From Candidatus Staskawiczbacteria bacterium (lineage in GTDB: Bacteria > Patescibacteria > Paceibacteria > Paceibacterales > Staskawiczbacteraceae): a stretch of DNA of 21,644 nt. This document shows, in pieces, positions 1 to 5,902 of the stretch. The notes beneath the pieces are model-generated. The model did no database searches, was not told where the DNA came from, and saw only the letters and a list, made by a program, of their open reading frames with translations. The position numbers and the translations under genes were made by a program. Location: the NCBI GenBank assembly GCA_903835075.1, contig CAILLM010000001.1, positions 1 through 21,644 on the forward strand. The letters run 5' to 3'. Position 1 is the first letter of the stretch, and every line of letters begins with the position of its first letter.

Positions 1-31
1 TCGCACCTGCTTCTTGGCGAAAAAACAGTCC

Positions 32-53
32 GTCACGCCGAAGGCGGGAATCC
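32..53. repeat. REP-like palindromic fragment
   Basis: A CGCC-GAA-GGCG hairpin (36-46) is embedded in a segment ending GGCGGGAATCC. It resembles the GGATTCCCGC...-type interspersed palindromes found in many bacterial genomes. Just before it is AAAAAACAGTCC (about 20-31), which matches one arm of the terminator at 13783-13833, but no second arm is visible here. It is probably a remnant of a terminator or repeat. The family assignment is from memory and not checked. Confidence 0.35.
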
Positions 54-83
54 GAATTCATTGGCGAAAACGGGCGAAACAGC

Positions 84-108
84 GTGGGCGTGCCTACGGC
101 ACGCCCAC
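84..108. repeat. Perfect GC-rich palindrome
   Basis: GTGGGCGTGCC and GGCACGCCCAC form an 11-bp perfect stem around a TAC loop. It lies downstream of the minus-strand tRNA-Cys/tRNA-Leu pair. There is no T-tract on either side, so it is not a canonical intrinsic terminator. It is far more GC-rich than the surrounding genome, as expected of an interspersed palindromic element. No gene can be supported in 1-142. Confidence 0.6.
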
Positions 109-142
109 TCCTTGGTTGGTTCTCAACCGCTAAGTTCCATTC

Positions 143-228
143 TGGTGCCCGAGGCGGGAGTCGAACCCACATGAACTTTCGCTCAAAGGATTTTAAGTCC
201 TTCGTGTATACCATTCCACCACTCGGGC
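143..228 (-). tRNA. tRNA-Leu (anticodon UAA)
   Basis: The acceptor GCCCGAG (222-228) pairs with CTCGGGC (147-153). The discriminator is A and CCA is encoded (143-145). The anticodon loop CTTAAAA reads UAA for UUA codons. A long variable arm (TGAGCGAAAGTTCA) marks a class II tRNA, and the T loop TTCGACT is normal. It is the last gene of a minus-strand series, 23 bases after tRNA-Cys. Confidence 0.95.
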
Positions 229-251
229 AGGCTTATCTTATTTTTTCAAAC

Positions 252-326
252 TGGAGGCCGAGGCGGGAATTGAACCCACGTATAAGGGATTTGCAGTCCC
301 TTGCATTACCACTTTGCTACTCGGCC
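252..326 (-). tRNA. tRNA-Cys (anticodon GCA)
   Basis: The acceptor GGCCGAG (320-326) pairs with CTCGGCC (256-262). The anticodon stem AGGGA/TCCCT encloses loop CTGCAAA, giving anticodon GCA. The discriminator is U73, the identity base for CysRS, and CCA is encoded. It lies 46 bases downstream of rbfA with no terminator between, so it may be co-transcribed with infB-rbfA. Confidence 0.95.
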
Positions 327-372
327 ACAATAACTAAGCATCCCTGCCGTTAAATACAATTTACCAGTTTTT

Positions 373-729
373 TTAATCTTTTTCAATATCTAGGTACTTA
401 CTGTCTTTGGCAAGAAGCTCTTCAATTCTAGCGGCTGAAGCAATTTCTTTTTCTTTTATAAACCTAATTTTCGGAATTGGTCGCATTCTTAAAGTTCTGT
501 TTATTTCATACTGAATATCATAAACTGATTTTTGCAAAGCGTTTAAAATTCCTTCTGACTTTTCTTCTGGAAAAATAGAAATATAAGCCTTGGCATCTAT
601 CATGTTTGACGAGGTTTCTATGCGCGTTAAAGTAATCAAAATGTCTGGAGCAAAAGTAAAATCTCGTCGGATAATTTTCCCCACTTCATGCTCTAACAAT
701 GAATTTACTTTTTCAGTTCTAGTTGACAT
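373..729 (-). CDS. rbfA: Ribosome-binding factor A (RbfA)
   Basis: This is a 118-residue protein of normal length for RbfA, a single type-II KH-like domain that binds the 30S subunit and helps 16S rRNA 5'-end maturation. It opens with the usual N-terminal helix (RTEKVNSLLEHEVGKII), then a strand segment (DILITLTRIETSSNM) and the DAKAYISIFPEE segment. The C-terminal half (EINRTLRMRPIPKIRF) matches the typical R-x-IP-x-[IL]-x-F pattern. Its ATG shares one base with the infB stop codon (TAATG), so translation is probably coupled. infB-rbfA adjacency is a classical conserved order. It has no Shine-Dalgarno of its own, as expected for re-initiation. Confidence 0.93.
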   Translation of the reverse strand: MSTRTEKVNSLLEHEVGKIIRRDFTFAPDILITLTRIETSSNMIDAKAYISIFPEEKSEGILNALQKSVYDIQYEINRTLRMRPIPKIRFIKEKEIASAARIEELLAKDSKYLDIEKD

Positions 730-2282
730 TAGAGTTCTCCTTTTTTACGTTCTTCAATATAGGCTACAATAATATCTCCTTTTTCAATTTTTATATTACC
801 TTCAAATAATATTCCTGCCTCATCACCCTTTCTTAGTCTGTCTACATCTTTTTTATCTTTCTGAAGGTTAATTATCCTGCCTGAACCTACTTTTTTATCG
901 TCGCGAAATACTTCTAGTTTTAAACTTTTCTTAAACTCCCCTTCTGTGATTTTTCCACCAACAATTTGTCTATTTTTTTCTCCCCAAAAAACTAAAATGG
1001 TTCTTAATTTTCCAATGTCTGTACGCACAATTTCAGCTTCCAAAGTTTTTTCTAAACTGTTTCTAACATCTTGAATTAATTCGTAGATTACATTAAAAGT
1101 TTTAATTCGTAATTTTTTTTCGGTGTCATTTCTCATAAACTGCACAACAGTTGGGCTAATTTTTACCCTAAATCCAATTATTATAGACTTTGACATTTCA
1201 GCTAATTTGGCATCAGATTCAGAAATATCTCCAACTTCAGATTTCAAAATTCTTAAAATTGCTTTATCTTGCGGTAAATTTTTTAACATTCCCTCAACTG
1301 CTTCTAGCGAACCGTACACATCACCTTTTACAATTATGTTTAGAATTTTTTTATTAGGGTCGTTATCCATAACAGTTTGCCCAATTTCTCTTTTTGGTGC
1401 CTCCCTTTTTATATTGGCCATTGCTTCTTCAGCAGTTTTGTAGCATTTAAATTTTTCACCAACAGCAGGCACTTGTTCAAACCCTAAAATAATAACTGGC
1501 TGGGAAGGTTGCGCCTCTCTAATTTCTTTCCAATTAAAATCTTCCAAATGTTTTACTTTTGCCATAGCCAAATCTGTGGCAATAATGTCTTTATCCTTTA
1601 AAATACCTTTTGTAATAATTGCTGTTGCAATTGGGCCCTTTGAACCATCCATGTATGACTCAATAATTAAACCTTCAACTGGCACATTTGTTTCTGCTTT
1701 TAATTCCTGCATATCAGCTACCAATAAAATAACTTCTAGTAATTCATCAATGCCTGTTTTTTCTTTGGCTGAAACTTCCACAGAAGGAATTTCTCCACCA
1801 AAAGATTCCACTAAAACATCTATTTTTGATAATTCTCCAATTATTTTTTGAGGGTTTGCATTTGGTAAATCAATCTTGTTTAACACAACAATCATGGGAA
1901 TGCCTGCATGCTTAATTGCCATTATAGCCTCTTTTGTCTGGGGTTGCACACTTTGAGCCGCATCCACCACCAAAAGTGCTATATCAGCCACTTCAGCGCC
2001 TCTAGCCCTCATTGCTGAGAAGGCCTCGTGGCCAGGAGTATCAATAAAGGTTATTTTTCTCTGCCCGTCCGTAGCTTTAGCGGAGGAGGGTTGCCCATCC
2101 ATTAAAACTTCATAGGCTCCAATGTGCTGAGTAATTCCACCCGACTCTTTTGAGGTTATTTTAAAGTCCCTAATTGCCTCAAGCAAAGAACTTTTTCCGT
2201 GATCAACGTGTCCCAAAACAACCACCACCGGTGGCCTTGTTGGTAACACTTCTTTAATTTTTGCTTGTTTTTTGGCTGCCAT
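729..2282 (-). CDS. infB: Translation initiation factor IF-2, minimal form
   Basis: At 517 residues this is a short IF-2: the GTPase domain begins about 20 residues after the start and the long N-terminal region of E. coli IF-2 is absent. GTPase motifs are complete: G1 GHVDHGKS at 24-31, G2 GGITQHIGAYEV at 48-59, G3 DTPGHEAF at 81-88, G4 NKID at 135-138 and a G5 SAKEKTG near 171-177. Domain II, a domain III linker and the fMet-tRNA-binding C-terminal beta-barrel follow. IF-2 places initiator tRNA on the 30S subunit and promotes 50S joining. Between G2 and G3 there is an unusual in-frame insert at residues 64-73 (QPSSAKATDG), flanked by the near-repeat DGQ...DGQ; see the repeat entry. It starts one base after the upstream DUF4446 gene and overlaps rbfA by one base. 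No Shine-Dalgarno is visible. Confidence 0.97.
   Translation of the reverse strand: MAAKKQAKIKEVLPTRPPVVVVLGHVDHGKSSLLEAIRDFKITSKESGGITQHIGAYEVLMDGQPSSAKATDGQRKITFIDTPGHEAFSAMRARGAEVADIALLVVDAAQSVQPQTKEAIMAIKHAGIPMIVVLNKIDLPNANPQKIIGELSKIDVLVESFGGEIPSVEVSAKEKTGIDELLEVILLVADMQELKAETNVPVEGLIIESYMDGSKGPIATAIITKGILKDKDIIATDLAMAKVKHLEDFNWKEIREAQPSQPVIILGFEQVPAVGEKFKCYKTAEEAMANIKREAPKREIGQTVMDNDPNKKILNIIVKGDVYGSLEAVEGMLKNLPQDKAILRILKSEVGDISESDAKLAEMSKSIIIGFRVKISPTVVQFMRNDTEKKLRIKTFNVIYELIQDVRNSLEKTLEAEIVRTDIGKLRTILVFWGEKNRQIVGGKITEGEFKKSLKLEVFRDDKKVGSGRIINLQKDKKDVDRLRKGDEAGILFEGNIKIEKGDIIVAYIEERKKGEL
2064..2093 (-). repeat. In-frame palindromic insert within infB
   Basis: These 30 bases encode QPSSAKATDG between the GAYEVLM and RKITFIDTPGHEAF parts of IF-2, where homologues such as E. 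coli IF-2 have only a short turn. The DNA (CCTCCGCTAAAGCTACGGA core) is an imperfect inverted repeat. It is flanked by near-identical GATGGGCA and GACGGGCA, like a target-site duplication. Peptides of the SSAKAT[DE]G type recur in unrelated CPR proteins as I recall; that is remembered, not searched. Confidence 0.65.
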
Positions 2283-2283
2283 A

Positions 2284-2760
2284 TTATTTTAAATTAATTG
2301 CCTTCTCCACTGCTTCAATTTCTTGAGGTGATAATGCATGCTCTGACCTACCATTTTTTACAGCTTTTGTATAAACTCTATTGCCATCATTTACAAATAA
2401 ACTAGAAATTATAAATCCATCATTTTTGTTATCTAACATTGCAATAATAAAACTCTGATTTCCGCCCATATCATTGAAAGGGTTAAACCTTATCACTCCA
2501 ACTTTTCTAATAGTTGTTTCACACAAATTTTCTAAATTTTCAATCTTTGAAAAGGCTTTTTCTAAGTCTGAGGCCAAGCTCTCGTGCCTTGCATTTTGTG
2601 ACAAAAAAATATCTTTAAAGTCTTTTATATTTCCCTTTTCTAGCAATACATCTATTTTTTTATGAGATTGACTAACTTTTCTAAACAAAAAAATGTCTAT
2701 GACAGCCAAAGCCAGCACAACCACTCCCAATATAATTAAAAAAATAAGGAGAATATCCAT
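2284..2760 (-). CDS. DUF4446 family membrane-anchored protein
   Basis: The protein is 158 residues from the ATG at 2760. An upstream in-frame extension to 2796 would cross the promoter and is not used. An N-terminal membrane helix (about residues 2-26) is followed by a charged, probably coiled region (about 30-75). The conserved globular tail follows, with KVGVIRFNPFNDMGGNQSF, then a FIISSLFVN-like strand, RVYTKAVKNG and a closing LSPQEIEAVEKAI helix, as in DUF4446. The family's function is unknown. It is the first gene of the DUF4446-infB-rbfA unit, one base from infB, and is preceded by a promoter that gives almost no leader. Confidence 0.85.
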   Translation of the reverse strand: MDILLIFLIILGVVVLALAVIDIFLFRKVSQSHKKIDVLLEKGNIKDFKDIFLSQNARHESLASDLEKAFSKIENLENLCETTIRKVGVIRFNPFNDMGGNQSFIIAMLDNKNDGFIISSLFVNDGNRVYTKAVKNGRSEHALSPQEIEAVEKAINLK

Positions 2761-2767
2761 ATCAATT

Positions 2768-2796
2768 ATAATACAATAAATTTGACAAACTTTCAA
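2768..2796 (-). promoter_or_regulatory. Sigma70-type promoter of DUF4446-infB-rbfA, probably leaderless
   Basis: On the minus strand, TTGAAA (2791-2796), a 17-base spacer and TATTAT (2768-2773) match the -35/-10 consensus at 5/6 each. Only 7 bases separate the -10 box from the ATG at 2760, so transcription should begin at or next to the start codon. Confidence 0.6.
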
Positions 2797-2805
2797 CCCC
2801 TAAAT

Positions 2806-3849
2806 TTATTTAAGTAAGTCCCAAATTCCAGGGTCTTCTACGCCCAAAACCCAAGCAGAAAATCCTCTAAAATTATTTTGTTTTATAATGTCTAACCTGT
2901 CATTAAAACTTTGTTGGTTTTGATACCAAATTTGAAATTGGTTGTTACCATAAGAATATGAAATCCACGGTGCGCTTAAAGCTGAGTCAAAGCCAGAAGT
3001 ATATTGATTATTAGCCATTAGAGCCAAAAGCCTGCTATATGAACCCGAGGCATTCACTTTTTTAAGAGGCTCTTTTGTCCAACCCCAATAATATACAGGA
3101 ATTCCTAAAGACAATTTTTCTGGGGGTATTTTTCCTTTTACATAAGCTAAAACGCTGTTTATAAACGGAATTGAGGCAACCGGCCCAACTGAATTTGGGT
3201 CGTCATAAGTCATAAAACTAACAAAATCTACTGCTTTGGCAATTCTAGCATAATCAAAAACTCCGCCCCAGTTTTTAAAAGCATCTGTATTTTCATAATC
3301 AACCGACCTTGTCACAACAGCCACGCTGAAAGTTAAGCCATTTTTTTTCATTGACTTGGCTGTTTTTTCCACAAAAGCCGAATATAAATCTTTGTCCTTA
3401 TAGCTTATATTTTCAAAATCAAATTGCCAGCCAATATATTTTTCTTTTTTAGCCACATCAATCATCGACTGAATAACTGCGGTCTGAGCTTTCGGCGAAA
3501 CTAATAAATTATGAATTACGCTTTGCTTAAATCCTGCATTTGCCACTAATGGCATTACCTTTAATTTATTATTTTTACCCTGAGCTTGCTGAATGGTTTT
3601 TTTTAAATTAGCGTCCAAGCCACCGGTTAATTTTAGTTTTGCCGATACTGCATAAAATTGCGGAGCTATAATATCAATTTTGTCTGCATTATTTTGCAAA
3701 CTAATAATTCCCTCTTTTTCTTTTAAGTTAGACATATAAAATATTTTTTCACCCGAAGGGGTGACCCCGCTAAGCGGGGTCGAAGCAGAACATAAAAATG
3801 GCAATTCTAAAAATGCAAAAATTAAAATCAAATAAAAATATTTCTTCAT
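2806..3849 (-). CDS. Exported GH18-family (YaaH/SleL-like) glycoside hydrolase
   Basis: This 347-residue protein starts at the ATG at 3849. The longer frame to 3951 runs through a noncoding palindrome and is rejected. Residues 1-23 are a signal peptide or anchor (KKYFYLILIFAF...). The rest is a GH18-like TIM barrel closest in feel to the spore-cortex glucosaminidase group YaaH/SleL: DIIAPQFYAVSA near 59-70, the catalytic strand GWQFDFEN at 140-147 with D144 and E146 as the DxE pair, MTYDD near 227, and a C-terminal WVLG segment. E146 would be the acid/base. The likely role is cleavage of peptidoglycan or another amino-sugar polymer outside the membrane. There is no LysM domain. Residues about 23-33 (STPLSGVTPSG) come from an inserted double palindrome just after the signal peptide. 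It lies 45 bases upstream of DUF4446. Confidence 0.82.
   Translation of the reverse strand: MKKYFYLILIFAFLELPFLCSASTPLSGVTPSGEKIFYMSNLKEKEGIISLQNNADKIDIIAPQFYAVSAKLKLTGGLDANLKKTIQQAQGKNNKLKVMPLVANAGFKQSVIHNLLVSPKAQTAVIQSMIDVAKKEKYIGWQFDFENISYKDKDLYSAFVEKTAKSMKKNGLTFSVAVVTRSVDYENTDAFKNWGGVFDYARIAKAVDFVSFMTYDDPNSVGPVASIPFINSVLAYVKGKIPPEKLSLGIPVYYWGWTKEPLKKVNASGSYSRLLALMANNQYTSGFDSALSAPWISYSYGNNQFQIWYQNQQSFNDRLDIIKQNNFRGFSAWVLGVEDPGIWDLLK
3749..3781. repeat. Double palindromic insert in the GH18 gene
   Basis: Two abutting hairpins are present: TCACCC-GAAG-GGGTGA (3749-3764) and GACCCCGC-TAA-GCGGGGTC (3763-3781). They are read through in frame as STPLSGVTPSG just behind the signal peptide. Their GC content contrasts sharply with the AT-rich gene around them. 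Confidence 0.65.
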
Positions 3850-3850
3850 A

Positions 3851-3865
3851 TTGTTATCATAACAA
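3851..3865. promoter_or_regulatory. Dyad TTGTTAT-C-ATAACAA overlapping a -10 box
   Basis: This is a perfect 7-bp inverted repeat with a one-base centre, directly upstream of the GH18 ATG (3849). It contains TATGAT on the minus strand (3856-3861), usable as a -10 box 6 bases before the ATG; no good -35 is seen. Operator-like geometry is seen, but a bound regulator is inference. Confidence 0.4.
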
Positions 3866-3873
3866 AAAAAAGC

Positions 3874-3900
3874 CGCGATAGCACGGGGCATCTCGCGGGA
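3874..3900. repeat. Intergenic GC-rich inverted repeat
   Basis: CCGCGA and TCGCGG arms flank TAGCACGGGGCATC, between the GH18 gene and the upstream small membrane protein. On the minus strand it is followed by a T-run (TTTTTTTT at about 3864-3871), so it may serve as the terminator of the two-gene unit at 3917-4872. Confidence 0.45.
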
Positions 3901-3916
3901 TGTAAAATTGAAGCTT

Positions 3917-4360
3917 CTACGCGCTGGGTGGCGTAGCAACAACACAATCAAGCATGTATTCGCAAATTTTCTCTTGCGACATCGTTGATATGCCAGGATG
4001 GCAAATAGTCCATGGATATGGCAGCATATTTACTTGGCAATATTGACAATACCCCAAAAATGCACGCTCATCCACAGACAACCCCGACCTGTCTCCACAA
4101 AGCAACGTCGCCACAACGGTTGGGCTAGTAGAAATCCTACTACCACCAGCTTCAAAAATGAAAAATTTCGGCTTATTGGCCAGCTTGTTGTTAACACGAC
4201 GTCTGAGCTCCATTGCCCAAATGACCAAAATACCAGCAATCACGCATAACACAAATCCTACGAGCCAGATTTTTGGAAAGCCAAACCCAACAAGCAAGCC
4301 AGCAATAACGCAATACAAAGCGGGCTGTAATAGTCTATCAATCTTTTTTTGTGTATTCAT
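3917..4360 (-). CDS. Small membrane protein, paralog B of a duplicated pair
   Basis: I do not recognise this 147-residue protein. The start at 4360 is set by a strong Shine-Dalgarno (GGAGG, 4370-4374, 9 bases before the ATG); an in-frame extension to 4459 is rejected. Two membrane helices (about 13-29 and 31-51) precede a soluble, Cys-containing tail. It is a divergent copy of the protein at 4408-4872. The shared frame is KFFIFEAGGS (65-74) against EFFVLTGGKN, LSVDERAFLGY against LSGIEQAFWRY, and MSQEKICEYML (127-137) against MTQEEICASML. Cysteines at about 105, 108, 120 and 133 are mostly not shared. Higher GC and strong SDs set the pair apart from neighbours and suggest acquisition by transfer. 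Confidence 0.75.
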   Translation of the reverse strand: MNTQKKIDRLLQPALYCVIAGLLVGFGFPKIWLVGFVLCVIAGILVIWAMELRRRVNNKLANKPKFFIFEAGGSRISTSPTVVATLLCGDRSGLSVDERAFLGYCQYCQVNMLPYPWTICHPGISTMSQEKICEYMLDCVVATPPSA

Positions 4361-4386
4361 TTGGTTTATCCTCCAGGTTGAAAAAG

Positions 4387-4399
4387 GACCTTCATGGTC
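4387..4399 (-). promoter_or_regulatory. Leader hairpin of paralog B
   Basis: GACC-ATGAA-GGTC lies upstream of the TTTTCAAC...GGAGGATAAACC leader of the gene starting at 4360. Paralog A has a different hairpin in the same relative place, followed by the same TTTTCAAC and GGAGGATAAACC blocks. A short stem alone is weak evidence; its position in a duplicated leader makes it worth noting. Confidence 0.35.
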
Positions 4400-4407
4400 T
4401 TTCGTCT

Positions 4408-4872
4408 TCATATTAACCAAACTGAAGTCTTTCGCACCACGGGAATGCGCACGTTCCATTCAAGATAGAATGCAATGTTAAGCATGCTCGCGCAAATTTC
4501 CTCCTGGGTCATGCCCTTGTCGGCGTCTATATCAAAGCTAGAATCAAAATTCTTGTGGTCGACGTAATAGCGCCAGAAAGCTTGCTCTATTCCAGAAAGG
4601 CTCTCGAGGTCTTTTTCCTTAAAAGCATCCATCGCCTTGCGATTAATTACTACGCGAGTTGTTGAGTTTTTTCCGCCAGTCAAAACGAAAAATTCCGGCT
4701 GAGGCTTGGGCGTTTTGCAAAAAAATGCAAAGGCAACACAAGCCAATGCCGTAGAGACGAAGACTAATCCAACAGTAATGTGATCTGGCATTTTGAGTGC
4801 AATGAGAAATGCGACTAAACCCAATACAACCGCCGCAACGACGAAACTATCTCGCTTATTTATTTTGTTCAT
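4408..4872 (-). CDS. Small membrane protein, paralog A of a duplicated pair
   Basis: This is a 154-residue protein of unknown function. It starts at the ATG at 4872, behind AAGGAGGATAAACC, the best Shine-Dalgarno in the window. Two membrane helices (about 10-27 and 32-52) separated by a short PDH turn suggest an N-terminal hairpin. The soluble domain (about 55-154) then lies on the same side as the N-terminus. It has the same conserved blocks as its downstream neighbour: FFVLTGG (61-67), LSGIEQAFWRYY (92-103) and MTQEEICASML (121-131). Both genes probably form one transcript (48 bases apart). GC is about 45% in a sampled line (27/60 at 4441-4500), against 33% in a flanking line (20/60 at 3541-3600). 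Confidence 0.8.
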   Translation of the reverse strand: MNKINKRDSFVVAAVVLGLVAFLIALKMPDHITVGLVFVSTALACVAFAFFCKTPKPQPEFFVLTGGKNSTTRVVINRKAMDAFKEKDLESLSGIEQAFWRYYVDHKNFDSSFDIDADKGMTQEEICASMLNIAFYLEWNVRIPVVRKTSVWLI

Positions 4873-4896
4873 GGTTTATCCTCCTTAGTTGAAAAT

Positions 4897-4912
4897 GAGC
4901 TGTCATTAGCTC
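4897..4912 (-). promoter_or_regulatory. Leader hairpin of paralog A
   Basis: GAGCT-AATGAC-AGCTC forms a 5-bp stem, followed by TTTTCAAC and the AGGAGG ribosome binding site. It corresponds in position to the GACC/GGTC hairpin of paralog B. Confidence 0.35.
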
Positions 4913-4927
4913 TCAATTTCATATTAC

Positions 4928-5902
4928 CTATTTACCAAAATTTGTCAAAAAATTATTTATTATTATTTTTACCTCTTGAGTGTTTTTAGTTTTCATAAGT
5001 TGGTCGCGCAAATCTTTTGCCCCAACAAACCCTTTTGTGTATGCATGAAAATGTTTTTTCAAGGATTCAAAACGTTTATCCCCCGCCTCGGGCGGGGTCC
5101 CGCTGAGACGTGAGAAGATTTCTGCATGTTCTATAACCGCATTCAATCTTTCGGCAACATCGGGAATTCGCCCGCTGAAGAACCATGGGTCTCCCACTAC
5201 CGCTCTCCCCACCATAATGCCATCTAGTCTATTTTCTTTAGCTAATTTTTTTGCTTGCTCAAAAGTTTTAACATCGCCATTTCCAAAAACCAAAGTTTCT
5301 GGCGAAAACTTATCACGAAGTTTAACAATTTCTTTTGCCAATTTCCATTTTGCCGGCGAAGCATAGGTGTCATTTCTAGTTCTAAAGTGAACAGTTAAAA
5401 CAGCTGGTTTTTCTTTTAAAATTACAGGAATCCATTCGGCAATTTGATTTGTTTCATATCCAATCCTAGTCTTCACCGAAACAGGCATCTGGCCCGCACC
5501 CTTTTTAGTCGCTCTTATAATTTCTACTGCTAATTCGGGGCTTAAAATTAACACTGCTCCAGCCCCCTTTTTTTCTATTGCTCTGTCGGGGCAACCCATA
5601 TTTATGTCAACGCCATCAAAACCAAGTTCAACAGCCAATTTTGCAGCTTTTTCAAAATAAACTGGGTCAGAACCAAAAAGTTGAGCAACAATTGGCTTTT
5701 CGGCAGGGTTAAACTTTATTATTTTTTTACAAAATTTTTCTCCTCGTGAAAACAATCCTTCCGCCGAAACAAACTCTGTCCAAAAGACATCGGGCTTGCC
5801 GTATTTTAAAAACATAAGGCGAAACGCCTCATCAGTTACCCCCGACATTGGGGCAATTACCATAATCGGTTTCTTCAATTTTTTCCAAAATCCTAACTCC
5901 AT
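4928..5902 (-). CDS. dus: tRNA-dihydrouridine synthase
   Basis: This is a 324-residue Dus-family FMN enzyme that reduces uridines in tRNA D-loops with NAD(P)H. The N-terminal TIM barrel shows IAPMSGVTD (16-24, FMN binding), TEFVSAEGL, VAQLFGSDP (72-80), and NMGCPD (101-106) with catalytic Cys104. VKTRIGY and VHFRTR (substrate/FMN contacts), then GNGDV and GIMVGRAVVGDPWFF follow. The C-terminal helical domain (about 250-324) includes KKHFHAYTKGF. Inside that domain a palindromic insert encodes about LSGTPPEAG between FSR and DKRF. The gene overlaps the truB end by 10 bases (5893-5902), so the two are probably co-translated. The subgroup (DusB-like) is not certain. Confidence 0.93.
   Translation of the reverse strand: MELGFWKKLKKPIMVIAPMSGVTDEAFRLMFLKYGKPDVFWTEFVSAEGLFSRGEKFCKKIIKFNPAEKPIVAQLFGSDPVYFEKAAKLAVELGFDGVDINMGCPDRAIEKKGAGAVLILSPELAVEIIRATKKGAGQMPVSVKTRIGYETNQIAEWIPVILKEKPAVLTVHFRTRNDTYASPAKWKLAKEIVKLRDKFSPETLVFGNGDVKTFEQAKKLAKENRLDGIMVGRAVVGDPWFFSGRIPDVAERLNAVIEHAEIFSRLSGTPPEAGDKRFESLKKHFHAYTKGFVGAKDLRDQLMKTKNTQEVKIIINNFLTNFGK
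5081..5097. repeat. In-frame palindromic insert within dus
   Basis: CCCCGCC-TCG-GGCGGGG is a perfect 7-bp stem inside coding sequence, read in frame as part of SGTPPEAGD. It lies in the C-terminal helical domain at a point where a short turn would be expected. The GC-rich block contrasts with the AT-rich gene. Confidence 0.6.

Noticed and set aside
84..353. 89-residue plus-strand open frame
   Set aside because: It runs antisense through tRNA-Leu and tRNA-Cys and a palindrome; the peptide is a translation of tRNA complements.
3850..3951. 34-residue N-terminal extension of the GH18 protein
   Set aside because: It translates an intergenic palindrome and would bury the signal peptide; ATG at 3849 begins with a proper KKYF signal.
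4361..4459. N-terminal extension of paralog B
   Set aside because: It overlaps paralog A and its own Shine-Dalgarno, which places the start at 4360.
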